Source: Actinomycetes bacterium (GTDB lineage: Bacteria; Actinomycetota; Thermoleophilia; RBG-16-64-13). Taken from it: a DNA stretch of 64,000 nucleotides. The position numbers and the translations under genes are program-made. The notes under the pieces were generated by a model. The model saw only the letters and a program-made list of their open reading frames with translations, was not told the origin of the DNA and searched no databases. The stretch is from assembly GCA_024637035.1 (NCBI GenBank), contig JAGXFW010000012.1:1-64000 (forward strand). Reading direction: 5' to 3'. Of this stretch, positions 33,536 to 42,289 are shown piece after piece. Each line of letters begins with the position of its first letter. Position 1 is the first letter of the stretch.

Positions 33536-34210
33536 TCAGTCCTTGCCATCGTCGTGCGTCTCGCGGCTTTTGCTATCGGTCTCGCGGATCTTGGGACGGA
33601 TGACCTCGTGGTCGTGTTCATCGTCGCGCGATTCAGACCCGGTGCTCGTGTACGTTTCCTTCGCGCGGGACGTCGTGGTCGTCACCGGCCTCGTGCTCGC
33701 CGTTGACGGCTTTGCGCTCGTCGTGGTGGTGCCCGCGGCGGAGGCGACGGGGGCGGTGGTGACACGGATGGTCGAGGTGCCCTCACTGGTTCGCTCGCCG
33801 CCCGGCGTGAGCTTGTCCGGCACAAAGTCCGCGGAAGGTGGGCGCGGTGGCAGACTCGTCTCGGGGGCGCCAGTGGTCCGATCGCCCTCGATTGACGCAC
33901 CAGCCGGAAGAGCCGCTGCTGTCATGGACGCAGGCCCTGGTTCGGGCTCTTGCTCGGGCTCCTGTGCCGGATCATGTTCCGGCGCGCGGGCCGGTGGGAA
34001 CGGGTCCGCGAACGAGGTGGAGAAAGCGGTGACGTTCCCCGGTCTAGGGTTGGCTTCCGCCGGGGCGATCGACGTGAGAAGCACGGGCAGCGATCCCGCG
34101 TTGGGCCCCTCGCTGATAGCGAAGAGCCCCCCTACAGCAAGAAGAGTGAGCATAGCGGCAGCCATGATCGCGACTGCGGTCAGGGCGCGCTTCATAAGGC
34201 GTTCGGTCAT
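33536..34210 (-). CDS. Membrane-anchored disordered protein with Thr-rich linker and charged tail
   Basis: 224 residues, no recognised family. One N-terminal membrane span (ALTAVAIMAAAMLTLLAVGGLFAI), then Pro/Glu-rich and Thr/Ser-rich low-complexity segments (PEHDPAQEPEQEPEPGP, TTTTSAKPSTASTRPVTTTT) and a D/E/H/R/K-rich tail (SRDDEHDHEV, SKSRETHDDGKD). Architecture parallels the CxxCH protein downstream of the kinase. ATG 34210 with GGAGGC 6 nt upstream; a further in-frame ATG is at 34195. First gene of the two-component operon, so a possible signal partner. Confidence 0.65.
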   Translation of the reverse strand: MTERLMKRALTAVAIMAAAMLTLLAVGGLFAISEGPNAGSLPVLLTSIAPAEANPRPGNVTAFSTSFADPFPPARAPEHDPAQEPEQEPEPGPASMTAAALPAGASIEGDRTTGAPETSLPPRPPSADFVPDKLTPGGERTSEGTSTIRVTTAPVASAAGTTTTSAKPSTASTRPVTTTTSRAKETYTSTGSESRDDEHDHEVIRPKIRETDSKSRETHDDGKD

Positions 34211-34305
34211 GGGCCGCCTCCAGGCGTACTGTGTTCCTAGCTCACGGGAGCAGGGCATCCGCTGCGACTTCCGCCTCCGAGTCTCCTCGTTTCTCATGAA
34301 GCCCA

Positions 34306-34334
34306 CGTGAGAGAAGGATGAGGAATGTCTCACG
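34306..34334. promoter_or_regulatory. Inverted repeat upstream of the two-component operon
   Basis: CGTGAGA (34306-34312) and TCTCACG (34328-34334), 15 bp apart, about 100 bp before ATG 34210 on the minus strand. Core shared with the 31285 site. The rest of the 302-bp gap 34211-34511 shows only a possible -10 TACAAT (34452-34457) facing leuC. Confidence 0.45.
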
Positions 34335-34511
34335 AAGGGCCGGAGTGGCGCGGGGCTGCTACGGAGCATTATCTCCCCGAACGCCCATATCCAACCCAGT
34401 GCCCATTCCCACCCGTTCGCCGGGGCTTGGTAGGCGGTCCGCAGCGGCTGATACAATCTAGGACTTCCGAAGTAGGCGTATCGCTGCATAGGACTGGAGG
34501 ACCGACCGACC

Positions 34512-35789
34512 ATGGCGATGACCATCACCGAGAAGATCCTGGCCAGGGCGGCCGGTCGTGACACTGTGGAGCCTGGCGATCTGATCATGGCCCGGGTCGA
34601 TTTTTGCCTAGGCAACGACATCACCGCCCCTGTCGCCATCGACGAGTTCGAGAAGGCCGGCTTCGACACGGTCTTCGACCCTGAGCGCATCGCGCTCATC
34701 CCCGATCACTTCACGCCGAACAAAGACATCAAGACGGCGCAGCTCGTGAAGCAGATGCGGGAGTTCTCGGCCCGTCACGGCATCACACACTTCTATGACG
34801 TGGGGCGCGTAGGAGTCGAGCATGCCCTGCTCCCGGAGATGGGCTTGGTCGGCCCGGGCGATGTGGTCATCGGTGCCGACTCGCACACCTGCACGTACGG
34901 CGCCTTGGGCGCTTTCGCCACCGGTGTGGGCTCCACGGATCTGGCGGGCGCCATGGCAACGGGCCAGGTGTGGTTCCGAGTGCCCGAATCGGTGAAGTTC
35001 GTCTTCGACGGCGAACTCTCGCCCTGGGTGACGGGCAAGGACCTCATCCTCTACACCATCGGCAACATCGGGGTCGATGGAGCCCTCTACCTAGCCATGG
35101 AGTTCACCGGTTCCGCTATCTCAGGTCTTTCGATGGACTCCCGCTTCTCAATGGCGAACATGGCCATCGAAGCCGGGGGGAAGAACGGCATCATCGCGGC
35201 CGACGCGACCACGCGTGCCTACGTGGAGGGACGCTTCCGGCGCGAACCCGTGTACGTCGAGTCGGACCAAGGCGCCGGGTACGCCTGGGAACGCCGCTGG
35301 TCCGCCGCCGATATCCCGCTGATGGTCGCCAAGCCCCATCTCCCCTCGAACACTCAGCCCGCCGACGAACTCACCGGCACGGGCATCGACCAGGTGATCA
35401 TCGGCAGCTGCACGAACGGCCGCATCGAAGACCTGCGCATGGCGGCTGAAGTGCTGCGCGGGCAGAAGGTGCACAAGGACGTGCGGTGCATCGTCATCCC
35501 CGCTACCCAGGCCATCTGGAAACAAGCCATGGACGAAGGACTGTTCGATGTGTTCCTGGAGGCCGAGGCGGTAGTGTCCGCACCCACCTGCGGCCCCTGC
35601 CTGGGTGGTCACATGGGTATCCTGGCCGAGGGCGAGGTTGCTGTAGCAACCACCAACCGCAACTTCGTGGGTCGCATGGGACACCCCGCGAGCGAGGTCT
35701 ACCTGGCGGGTCCCTATGTGGCCGCCGCCAGCGCCGTGGCCGGCCACGTCGCGACCCCCGAACAGATCGGCACGAGGAGGGCGGTATGA
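34512..35789 (+). CDS. leuC: 3-isopropylmalate/homoaconitate dehydratase large subunit
   Basis: Isomerises 2- to 3-isopropylmalate in leucine synthesis, with a [4Fe-4S] cluster. 425 residues with the short LeuC2-type (archaeal/homoaconitase) pattern: DHFTPNKDIKTAQ, IGADSHTCTYGALGAFATGVGSTDLA, then cluster ligands in GSCTNGR and PTCGPCLGGHMG, and ATTNRNFVGRMGHPASEVYLAGP. ATG with GGAGG upstream. Overlaps leuD by ATGA. A methyl-substituted malate hydratase is a conceivable alternative since leuA and leuB are not adjacent. Confidence 0.87.
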   Translation: MAMTITEKILARAAGRDTVEPGDLIMARVDFCLGNDITAPVAIDEFEKAGFDTVFDPERIALIPDHFTPNKDIKTAQLVKQMREFSARHGITHFYDVGRVGVEHALLPEMGLVGPGDVVIGADSHTCTYGALGAFATGVGSTDLAGAMATGQVWFRVPESVKFVFDGELSPWVTGKDLILYTIGNIGVDGALYLAMEFTGSAISGLSMDSRFSMANMAIEAGGKNGIIAADATTRAYVEGRFRREPVYVESDQGAGYAWERRWSAADIPLMVAKPHLPSNTQPADELTGTGIDQVIIGSCTNGRIEDLRMAAEVLRGQKVHKDVRCIVIPATQAIWKQAMDEGLFDVFLEAEAVVSAPTCGPCLGGHMGILAEGEVAVATTNRNFVGRMGHPASEVYLAGPYVAAASAVAGHVATPEQIGTRRAV

Positions 35790-36331
35790 GCGCGAGCGCT
35801 CCGAACAACGAACTGGGAGCCGTTCCCGGTGGCAGCGCCGTGATCACCGGGCACGCCTGGACCTTCGGCCGTGATGTCGACACCGACCTCATCATCGCCG
35901 CTCGCTACCTCAACATGAAGACGGCCGAGGAGTTGGCGGCGCACCTCATGGAAGACGCCGACCCCGAGTTCCCGCAGAAGGTACGCCCGGGCGATATCCT
36001 GGTGGCCGACGAGAACTTCGGCTGCGGCTCCAGTCGGGAGCACGCGCCCATGGCTATCAAGGGCGCCGGCATACCGTTGGTGATCGCCAAGAGCTTCGCC
36101 CGCATCTTCTATCGCAACGCCTTCAACACCGGCCTGCCCATCCTGGTGGCGCCGGAGGCCGTCGACGGCATCGACGAGGGCGACGAGGTCGAGGTGGACC
36201 TCTCCACCGGGTGCATCCGCAACCTGACCTCGGGCAAGGAGTTCGAAGCCGAACCGCTACCTTCGTTCATGCAGGAGTTGGTGTCCGCGGGGGGGCTCTT
36301 GCCGTTTCTGAAGGGGCGCGTGCAGGGGTAG
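35786..36331 (+). CDS. leuD: 3-isopropylmalate/homoaconitate dehydratase small subunit
   Basis: Swivel domain partner of LeuC. 181 residues: FGRDVDTDLIIAARYL, then DENFGCGSSREHAPMAIKGAGIPLVIAKSFARIFYRNAFNTGLP, the complete family core. I start at ATG 35786, overlapping the leuC stop; the longer ORF frame begins inside leuC. The C-terminus VSAGGLLPFLKGR is typical. Confidence 0.9.
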   Translation: MSASAPNNELGAVPGGSAVITGHAWTFGRDVDTDLIIAARYLNMKTAEELAAHLMEDADPEFPQKVRPGDILVADENFGCGSSREHAPMAIKGAGIPLVIAKSFARIFYRNAFNTGLPILVAPEAVDGIDEGDEVEVDLSTGCIRNLTSGKEFEAEPLPSFMQELVSAGGLLPFLKGRVQG

Positions 36332-36360
36332 GCGTTCGTTCCTCGCCCTCACTCTCCTTC

Positions 36361-36606
36361 GTGCCGGAGTCGACGTCGATCGTCAAGATGGGCGCGGTCG
36401 CCGACGAGTTGGCCGATTCGATCGAGGTCGTCAGGGCGGGGGTGGAGGAGGCCGCGCGGAGTCAGCCGGTGTTCGAGTTGAAAGAAGCTTGCGTCGTCCT
36501 GAATCTAGGGACCACGAGCGAGGGCAAGGTGCAGGTGATAGTTGGCGGCGGAGTCGCGGAGGAGAACGTGCACACCGTGAAGCTCACGCTTGGTTCCGCG
36601 GGCTGA
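36361..36606 (+). CDS. Small Trypco2-like protein
   Basis: 81 residues from GTG 36361 (ATG 36388 is the alternative; neither has a clear ribosome site). LADSIEVVRAGVEEAARSQPVFELKEACVVLNLGTTSEGKVQVIVGGG...HTVKLTL fits the trypsin-co-occurring domain 2 pattern: an N-terminal helix and a four-strand end. Members are often coupled to trypsin-like or effector proteins in conflict systems, but no such partner lies next to it. It follows leuD by 29 bp. Confidence 0.62.
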   Translation: MPESTSIVKMGAVADELADSIEVVRAGVEEAARSQPVFELKEACVVLNLGTTSEGKVQVIVGGGVAEENVHTVKLTLGSAG

Positions 36607-36721
36607 TCGCAGCGCGATCTGGACGCGCTCGCGGGGCGATGTCCGTCTAGAGCGCGGATGCGTGTGGTGCATCGGCGGCCCGCACTGCCATGCCAGGCGG
36701 GCCTCGGCACCACGGCGCTCT

Positions 36722-37507
36722 CTAGGCGAACTCTCGTTCCAGTCGGTCTATCAGTGCCTCATACCTCACAGCCGCGTCGCCGAACTCGTCGTCCTTCTCG
36801 CTGAACCGGGCGAAGAGTTCCTCTATCTGCGGCGCGGAGAGCTGCCTCTCCATCCAGGGGTACAGGATCCGGTCCTCCTTGGCGATGTGCTCCGTCAGCA
36901 GTTCGCCGTAGGCAGCGAGGTGTTGCCTGACGGCCGCCTTGTCCCCAGCCTCCAGCGCTTCCACGGTGGCGCGCACGTGCGCCCGGCCTGTCTGGTGGTC
37001 CTCGCGTATGGTCTTGATGATGTCCATGGTCCCGTCGAAGTACTCGAGCAGGATGTCCTCTTCCTTGGCATGGTGACATCTGTCAGCGAAGGTGCGGATG
37101 AAATCCACGCCTTCCATGATGAGCTGACGCCCCTCCTTCGATTGCACGTCCAAGTTCTCCGTGATCCGGGGGATCAGCGCGATAAGCCTCATGATCAGGA
37201 CATGTTCGTTGACCAGCTTCTGCATGGGCGGTGAGCAGCCCGGCGTCTCCGCAGCGGGTCTGGGCTTCGTCTCGGTCACCGGTATCGGCGCCGCCGGAGC
37301 CTGGTCCGGATAGATCACCCCCGAGATGCGGGCCATCAAGGAGCGCTCGTCGTCCTGCGAGAGGCCGTGGATGCTGATGATGTCCTTCAGCAGACAGGAG
37401 CCGACGGCGCACGGCACACAGCCGATGTCGTATTCGCCGAGGATGTCCCCTACTACGGGGAACTGCCCGATGACGTCTTTGATCCCCTGGTTCAGGTACG
37501 TTTCCAT
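36722..37507 (-). CDS. Hemerythrin-domain protein with N-terminal Cys-rich (ScdA-like) segment
   Basis: Di-iron protein likely involved in O2/NO sensing or iron-sulfur repair. 261 residues. The N-terminal part, DILGEYDIGCVPCAVGSCLLKDI, resembles the DUF1858/ScdA N-terminal helical domain with Cys residues. The hemerythrin domain (about 98-235) has the ligands in VNEHVLIMRL, CHHAKEEDIL, REDHQTGR and LLTEHIAKEDRILYPWME. ATG 37507 lies immediately after a 9-bp tandem repeat that supplies its ribosome site. RIC-type nitrosative stress repair would suit a nitrate-respiring cell (inference). Confidence 0.8.
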   Translation of the reverse strand: METYLNQGIKDVIGQFPVVGDILGEYDIGCVPCAVGSCLLKDIISIHGLSQDDERSLMARISGVIYPDQAPAAPIPVTETKPRPAAETPGCSPPMQKLVNEHVLIMRLIALIPRITENLDVQSKEGRQLIMEGVDFIRTFADRCHHAKEEDILLEYFDGTMDIIKTIREDHQTGRAHVRATVEALEAGDKAAVRQHLAAYGELLTEHIAKEDRILYPWMERQLSAPQIEELFARFSEKDDEFGDAAVRYEALIDRLEREFA

Positions 37508-37510
37508 GTG

Positions 37511-37537
37511 TCGTCTCCGTCGTCTCCGTCGTCTCTG
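37511..37537. repeat. 9-bp tandem repeat (3 copies) forming the ribosome site
   Basis: TCGTCTCCG x2 and TCGTCTCTG; on the minus strand GGAGACGAC units sit directly before ATG 37507, so each unit carries a Shine-Dalgarno-like GGAG. Confidence 0.75.
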
Positions 37538-37739
37538 TGGCATTCGTGGTATTCGTCCGAATCGGTAGCTGGACTGTGCCCGTTCCGGGCATGGTTCACG
37601 CCCGGTTGCAGGCTGCATCAAACGGGATCATCGGCCGGAGAGATGTACAGACGACCACGATCGGAATCGGCTTAGGATATGCTGACATGCGGACGGTCGA
37701 GTTGATGAAGCCCGTGACGAACGTGGTGAGGAAGAACCG

Positions 37740-38825
37740 TTGCCCGATACCCTAAGCCTGTCTGAGTTCGGATACTCAGCGCGTTGGGAGGCGCTGTTCG
37801 CGCCCTATGCTGAAGACGGCTTCGTTCTGGGTCGAGTCGTGCGAGCGGACCGAGGAAGCTCCGCGGTGGCGACAGAGACAGGAATCGTCAGGGCGCAGCC
37901 GGCAACACGACTTCTCAAGACTGCACGGGGGCCAGCGGACCTACCTACGGTGGGTGATTGGGCGGTCCTGTCGTTCAGCGACGACATGGCGGTCGCACAA
38001 GTCGAGGCGGTTCTTGACCGATCGAGTGCGGTGACGCGCGGCGACCCGGGCAAGTCCTCCGAGGTTCAAGTGCTCGCTGCCAACGTGGACGTAGTCTTCG
38101 TGGTGCACCCGATATCCGCGGAGCCGAACGTTCGACGTATCGAGCGTGAACTGTCACTCGCGTGGGAGTCGGGTGCGGTGCCGGTCGTGATTCTGACCAA
38201 AGCAGACTTGGCGGAAGACCCCGATGCGGCTTGTGCCGTCGCCGAGGCGGTAGCCCTTGGGGTGGACGTGCGCGCGACGAACGCTCTCGCAGGCGACGGT
38301 GTCGAGGAACTCCGGGAGTACATACGCGACCATCGCACAGCGGTCTTGCTGGGCCCATCGGGTGCGGGCAAGTCGACACTCGTAAATGCACTCCTGGGGC
38401 AAGAGAGCCAGGCCACCCAGGAGGTGCGAGTCGGTGACGGACGAGGTCGCCACACGACAGTGGCACGCGAGTTGCTCTTGCTGCCAGATGGCGGCATCGT
38501 TATCGATACGCCGGGGTTGCGTGCGCTGGGCCTCACGGGCTCGGAGGAGGGAATCGCGGCCACATTCCCGGAGATCGAGCAATTGGCCGGCATGTGTCGG
38601 TTCCACGACTGCGCGCATGTGGGAGAACCGGGGTGCGCTGTTCGAGCTGCGGTCGAGTCTGAGCAACTCGGCGCCGAGCGCCTCTTCAGCTATCAGAAGC
38701 TGGTCCGAGCTGCACAGGTCGCTGAAGCCAGGACGAACCTGCACTTGGGCAGAGAAGAGAAGCGTCGGGCGAAGACGCTGGCCAAGCTCATCAAGGAGTC
38801 GCAACGTCACACAGGACGCGACTAG
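37740..38825 (+). CDS. rsgA: Ribosome small-subunit-dependent GTPase A
   Basis: Helps late 30S subunit maturation. 361 residues: N-terminal OB fold, circularly permuted GTPase with G4 ILTKADLA before G1 GPSGAGKSTLVNALLG, G3 DTPGLR, and the C-terminal Zn motif CRFHDCAHVGEPGCAV. TTG start with GAGGAAG 8 nt upstream. Stands alone, codon use slightly less GC-biased than its neighbours. Confidence 0.92.
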   Translation: MPDTLSLSEFGYSARWEALFAPYAEDGFVLGRVVRADRGSSAVATETGIVRAQPATRLLKTARGPADLPTVGDWAVLSFSDDMAVAQVEAVLDRSSAVTRGDPGKSSEVQVLAANVDVVFVVHPISAEPNVRRIERELSLAWESGAVPVVILTKADLAEDPDAACAVAEAVALGVDVRATNALAGDGVEELREYIRDHRTAVLLGPSGAGKSTLVNALLGQESQATQEVRVGDGRGRHTTVARELLLLPDGGIVIDTPGLRALGLTGSEEGIAATFPEIEQLAGMCRFHDCAHVGEPGCAVRAAVESEQLGAERLFSYQKLVRAAQVAEARTNLHLGREEKRRAKTLAKLIKESQRHTGRD

Positions 38826-38897
38826 CTGTGAGTAACTCAAGGCCTCCGCAGGCGGTCGTGGTGGCGCTACGGGCACGAGGACCTGCGCTATACGGAG

Positions 38898-39176
38898 GTG
38901 CGTGATCACCTCGCTTGCATCATCTCCCAGCGCGAGTGGTTCCCGAACGAGTACGTGGCACCAGTGCCGGGACAGGTCGTCGATGAGCACCTCGTGATCC
39001 AGCGGCTCGGTCGCAGTCGGTTTGTGTGTCGCTCGAGCCGCGCCCTGGCGCTCGCCCCGACTATGCTGGCCGAGGAGTCTCACCGGCGCTTCCGGAGCGC
39101 TCGCAAGGCTGCTGACTACTTCCTGCGCTGGGAGCACGGTCTGCCTGGTGATCTCGACGGGTGGAAGGTTGTCTGA
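38898..39176 (+). CDS. Hypothetical protein, 92 aa
   Basis: No family recognised. Open frame extends about 24 codons upstream of the GTG (WWRYGHEDLRYTEVRDHL) without another start, so the true beginning is unclear. It contains SQREWFPNEYVAPVPGQVVDEHLVIQRLGRSRFVCRSSRALALAP and ends FLRWEHGLPGDLDGWKV. Third-position GC is coding-like, so it is likely real or a recently shortened gene. Neighbours are rsgA and an aminotransferase, with no clear link. Confidence 0.45.
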   Translation: MRDHLACIISQREWFPNEYVAPVPGQVVDEHLVIQRLGRSRFVCRSSRALALAPTMLAEESHRRFRSARKAADYFLRWEHGLPGDLDGWKVV

Positions 39177-39310
39177 CACGCTGTGCCTGGCAAGCACGTG
39201 ACCCTGACGCGTGGCTGGTTGCTTTGGGTGCTACGCTGGAGCGGCACGCGGCGCAGGCCATGCGCAAGGACGGTAGTCCATCCCACATGCTGACAGAAGG
39301 GCGCACCGCG

Positions 39311-40531
39311 ATGACTCCCAACATCCCTGCCATGCAAGACCGGTTCTCGTCCATACGAGCCGAGTTTCCCGCGCTGCTCGAAGGCGCCGCACATTTTGAC
39401 GCACCTGGCGGCTCCCTGATCCCAGCTGTTGTGGCCGAGGCCGTTCGTGACACCCTTGAGTCGGCTGTGTGCCAGCGGGGATCGATCACAATGGCGGAGC
39501 GCCGTACCGACGACATCGTCCTCAGCGCGCGGCAGGCAGTGGCGGACCTCCTCGGAGCGGTGCCCGAAGGAGTCGTGTTCGGGCGAAGCATGACGCAACT
39601 CACCTTCGACTTCTCCCGCGCTCTTGCGAAGTCGTGGAGGGCGGGCGACGAGATCGTGGTCTCGCGACTCGACCACGACGCCAACATCCGGCCATGGCTC
39701 TATGCCGCCCAGAACGTTGGCGCCGAAGTCCGCTGGGTGGAGTTCGACCCGGCGACCTCCGAGATCACCATCGACGACGTCGAGAAGCAACTCTCCGACC
39801 GCACGCGGCTGGTGGCCATCACCGCCGCCTCGAATCTCATCGGCACACGCCCGCCGATCAAACAGATCGCCGAACTGGTCCACGAGCGCGGCGCACTTCT
39901 CTACGTCGACGGGGTCCACAACACCCCACATGCGTTCGTGGACGTCATGGACATGGGAGCGGACTTCTACACCTGCTCTCCATACAAGTTCTGCGGACCG
40001 CACTGCGGTGTACTGGTCGCGGCCCCCGCGCTGCTCGAGACTCTGACTCCCGACAAGCTGTTGCCGTCGGTGGACTCCGTGCCTGAGCGATTCGAGCTCG
40101 GCACCCTTCCCTACGAGCTCTTGGCAGGCACGACAGCGGCGGTGGACTTCCTGGCCGGCCTTGGCGGCCCCTCGTCATCATCTCGCCGTGCACGGCTGGA
40201 AGGCTCGATGGCCGCAATGGGCAGGCATGAGGACGCTCTGCGTGGGATCATCGAAGAAGGACTCGCGGAGCACCCCCGGATCACCCCGTACTCGCGCGCG
40301 GAGCACCGAACCCCCACCCTGCTCTTCACCGTCGATGGCATAGAACCTCGAGAGGTATCGGCTCGCCTGGGACGATTCAACATCAACGCACCGGCCGGTT
40401 CCTTCTACGCTCTCGAAGCCTCAAGACGGCTCGGACTTGGCGAAGCCGGCGGCATCCGACTCGGGCTCGCGCCATACTGCAACACCGACGATGTCTACCG
40501 CCTCCTCGAAGCGCTTCGCGTCATCATCTGA
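39311..40531 (+). CDS. Class V aminotransferase (cysteine desulfurase-like, SelA-independent)
   Basis: PLP enzyme, 406 residues. The N-terminal HFDAPGGSLIPAVVAEA is typical of the desulfurase-like group, FGRSMTQLTFDFSRAL matches the phosphate loop, SRLDHDANIRPW carries the PLP-stacking His, YVDGVHNTPH holds the Asp, and the Schiff-base Lys is in FYTCSPYKFCGPHCGVL. The ORF track extends upstream to 39161 without conservation; ATG 39311 is preferred, ATG 39289 possible. Could be a desulfurase, selenocysteine lyase or isopenicillin epimerase-like enzyme. Confidence 0.8.
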   Translation: MTPNIPAMQDRFSSIRAEFPALLEGAAHFDAPGGSLIPAVVAEAVRDTLESAVCQRGSITMAERRTDDIVLSARQAVADLLGAVPEGVVFGRSMTQLTFDFSRALAKSWRAGDEIVVSRLDHDANIRPWLYAAQNVGAEVRWVEFDPATSEITIDDVEKQLSDRTRLVAITAASNLIGTRPPIKQIAELVHERGALLYVDGVHNTPHAFVDVMDMGADFYTCSPYKFCGPHCGVLVAAPALLETLTPDKLLPSVDSVPERFELGTLPYELLAGTTAAVDFLAGLGGPSSSSRRARLEGSMAAMGRHEDALRGIIEEGLAEHPRITPYSRAEHRTPTLLFTVDGIEPREVSARLGRFNINAPAGSFYALEASRRLGLGEAGGIRLGLAPYCNTDDVYRLLEALRVII

Positions 40532-40584
40532 GACGGGAACCGCCCGCTCGGCGAGGCAGGGCGCTAGGGGCTGGCCATCCCCGG

Positions 40585-40619
40585 CCTCCGGCGTTTCGGA
40601 GGGCGCACGCGCGTGCGCC
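40585..40619. terminator. Bidirectional hairpin between convergent genes
   Basis: CCTCCG-GCGTTT-CGGAGG followed directly by the 18-bp perfect palindrome GGCGCACGCGCGTGCGCC, between the aminotransferase and the PAS gene. Confidence 0.55.
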
Positions 40620-40626
40620 TCGCCTG

Positions 40627-41055
40627 TCAGTCCCAGTCGAGCGTCTGCTTGACTCCTTCGAGCCCGACGATGTCGGTGATGTCCTGCATCGTCTCCATGA
40701 TCCCGCGGTAGGTGCCCGCGGAGTCGCGCAGCGGCGTGTAGCGCAGCAGGATCAGGCGCCCCTCTTCGATGTTCCTGAAGGTGGCCTCATCTTGGCTGCC
40801 GTCGCGGAAGGCGGCTTCCATGCGGGCGATCGTGCGGCGCGCGTGCTCGCTGTGCGACTCGTTGACGTGCACGCCCACATGGCGCAGCTCGCAATCGGCG
40901 AACAGGTCGCCGTGCCAGTAGACGAGCGTGCCGTGCTCGTCGGTGACCGAGACCTGCACGGGCAGGTGGCGGATGACGAGGTCCATCTGTTCGGGAGTGA
41001 GGCTTCCGGCGAGGATCGCGCTCGGTCCGGCACCGGGTGTGGTCTGGTGTCCCAT
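40627..41055 (-). CDS. Single PAS-domain protein (DUF438-type PAS)
   Basis: 142 residues. ILAGSLTPEQMDLVIRHLPVQVSVTDEHGTLVYWHGDLFADCELRHVGVHVNESHSEHA is the PAS fold as found at the C-terminus of DUF438/hemerythrin proteins, with the final YTPLRDSAGTYRGIMETMQDIT strand pair. It lacks an output domain. Haem or small-molecule sensing is likely for this subgroup. The hemerythrin gene lies 3 kb away, so the two may be pieces of a DUF438-like system. ATG 41055. Confidence 0.72.
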   Translation of the reverse strand: MGHQTTPGAGPSAILAGSLTPEQMDLVIRHLPVQVSVTDEHGTLVYWHGDLFADCELRHVGVHVNESHSEHARRTIARMEAAFRDGSQDEATFRNIEEGRLILLRYTPLRDSAGTYRGIMETMQDITDIVGLEGVKQTLDWD

Positions 41056-41254
41056 CAGGTAGTCCCTTTCGCGTGGAAGGCGGTCAAGGTCGCGGTGGAC
41101 TGGTCCAACTTAACACCTTCGGGGTTGGATCGGGTATTGACGACGTGTCCACGCTTCCACGCACCATGCCTACAGAGCGCCTTCAGGCGTCGGGCCGGGA
41201 GCGGTATCCTTGGCGAGTGAAGTGGGGGCGTCTCCGGGGGGAGGGGGAGGTACT

Positions 41255-42235
41255 GTGAACGCTCCGATCGACTGGTTGCTCGAGGGCGAGCCTTTCGTCC
41301 AATATCGGACCAGGTTGGACCTGTTGTCCGGGTCTGACGACGACCAAGCGGTCAACACGGCTCGGCGAGGCATGCTCGCGGACCGCCGTGTGGTGGATCT
41401 GATCGATGGGCTCTCAGGTTGGCCGGGGGTTGTCATCGCGAGTCACAAGAGCGCCGGTCAGCCGTTCCACAAGCTCACGTTCCTTGCCGACCTTGGGCTC
41501 AGGGTCGAAGATCCCGGCGTCGAGACGATCGTTAGTGCCGTCCTGAAGCGGCAGTCTGACGAAGGGCCGTTCCAACTTCCCATGAACATCGGGCCGCGCT
41601 ACGGAGGCTCGGGTACCGACGAATGGGCATGGGCTCTCTGTGACGTTCCCCTGATCGTCTACGCCCTGGCGAAGATGGGCATGCGCTCCGATCCCCAAGT
41701 GAAGACGGCGATCACTCATCTCGCGGGGTTGGTTCGTGACAACGGTTGGCCGTGTGCGGTATCAAAGGAACTCGGCACGTTCCGCGGGCCGGGTCGCAAA
41801 GACGATCCCTGTCCGTTCGCCAACCTCGCGATGCTCAAGGCGCTCGCCCAGTTCGAAGACATACGGGATGGAGCGGCTTGTCGTATCGGAGCCGAGACGA
41901 TCCTTGCTCTGTGGGACGAGAGTAGGGAGCGGCATCCGTACCTGTTCCACATGGGCACGGACTTCCGCAAGCTCAAGGCGCCCTTCGTGTGGTACGACCT
42001 ACTGCACGTCCTGGACGTCCTCTCACGGTTTCCGTGGCTCTCGACCGACGCCCGCATGCAGGACATGATCAGCGTGCTGAAGCAGAAGGCCGACCCGCAG
42101 GGGCGCTTCGTGTCGGAGTCGGTCTGGAGTCCCTGGAAGACATGGGAGTTCGGACAGAAGAAGGAACCGTCGCGCTGGCTCACGATGCTGGCTTGGCGCA
42201 TCATGCGCCGGGTCGATGGTCCGCCGGTGCGGTAG
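41255..42235 (+). CDS. Prenyltransferase/squalene-cyclase-fold (alpha-alpha toroid) protein of unknown function
   Basis: 326 residues, no catalytic motif assigned. Repeated helical pairs with QRQSDEGPFQLPMNIGPRYGGSGTDEWAWALCDVPLIVYALAKMGMRSDPQVKTAITHLAGLVRDNGWPC are typical of the terpenoid cyclase/prenyltransferase toroid. Acidic DXDD or QW motifs are not evident, so it may be a non-cyclase member. GTG 41255 has GGGGGAGG upstream; the ORF-track start at 41210 is less good. Confidence 0.65.
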   Translation: MNAPIDWLLEGEPFVQYRTRLDLLSGSDDDQAVNTARRGMLADRRVVDLIDGLSGWPGVVIASHKSAGQPFHKLTFLADLGLRVEDPGVETIVSAVLKRQSDEGPFQLPMNIGPRYGGSGTDEWAWALCDVPLIVYALAKMGMRSDPQVKTAITHLAGLVRDNGWPCAVSKELGTFRGPGRKDDPCPFANLAMLKALAQFEDIRDGAACRIGAETILALWDESRERHPYLFHMGTDFRKLKAPFVWYDLLHVLDVLSRFPWLSTDARMQDMISVLKQKADPQGRFVSESVWSPWKTWEFGQKKEPSRWLTMLAWRIMRRVDGPPVR

Positions 42236-42289
42236 CCGAACGCGGTACCGGGCGGTCGAACGATAGGTTGACGACGAACAGGGGGACAC

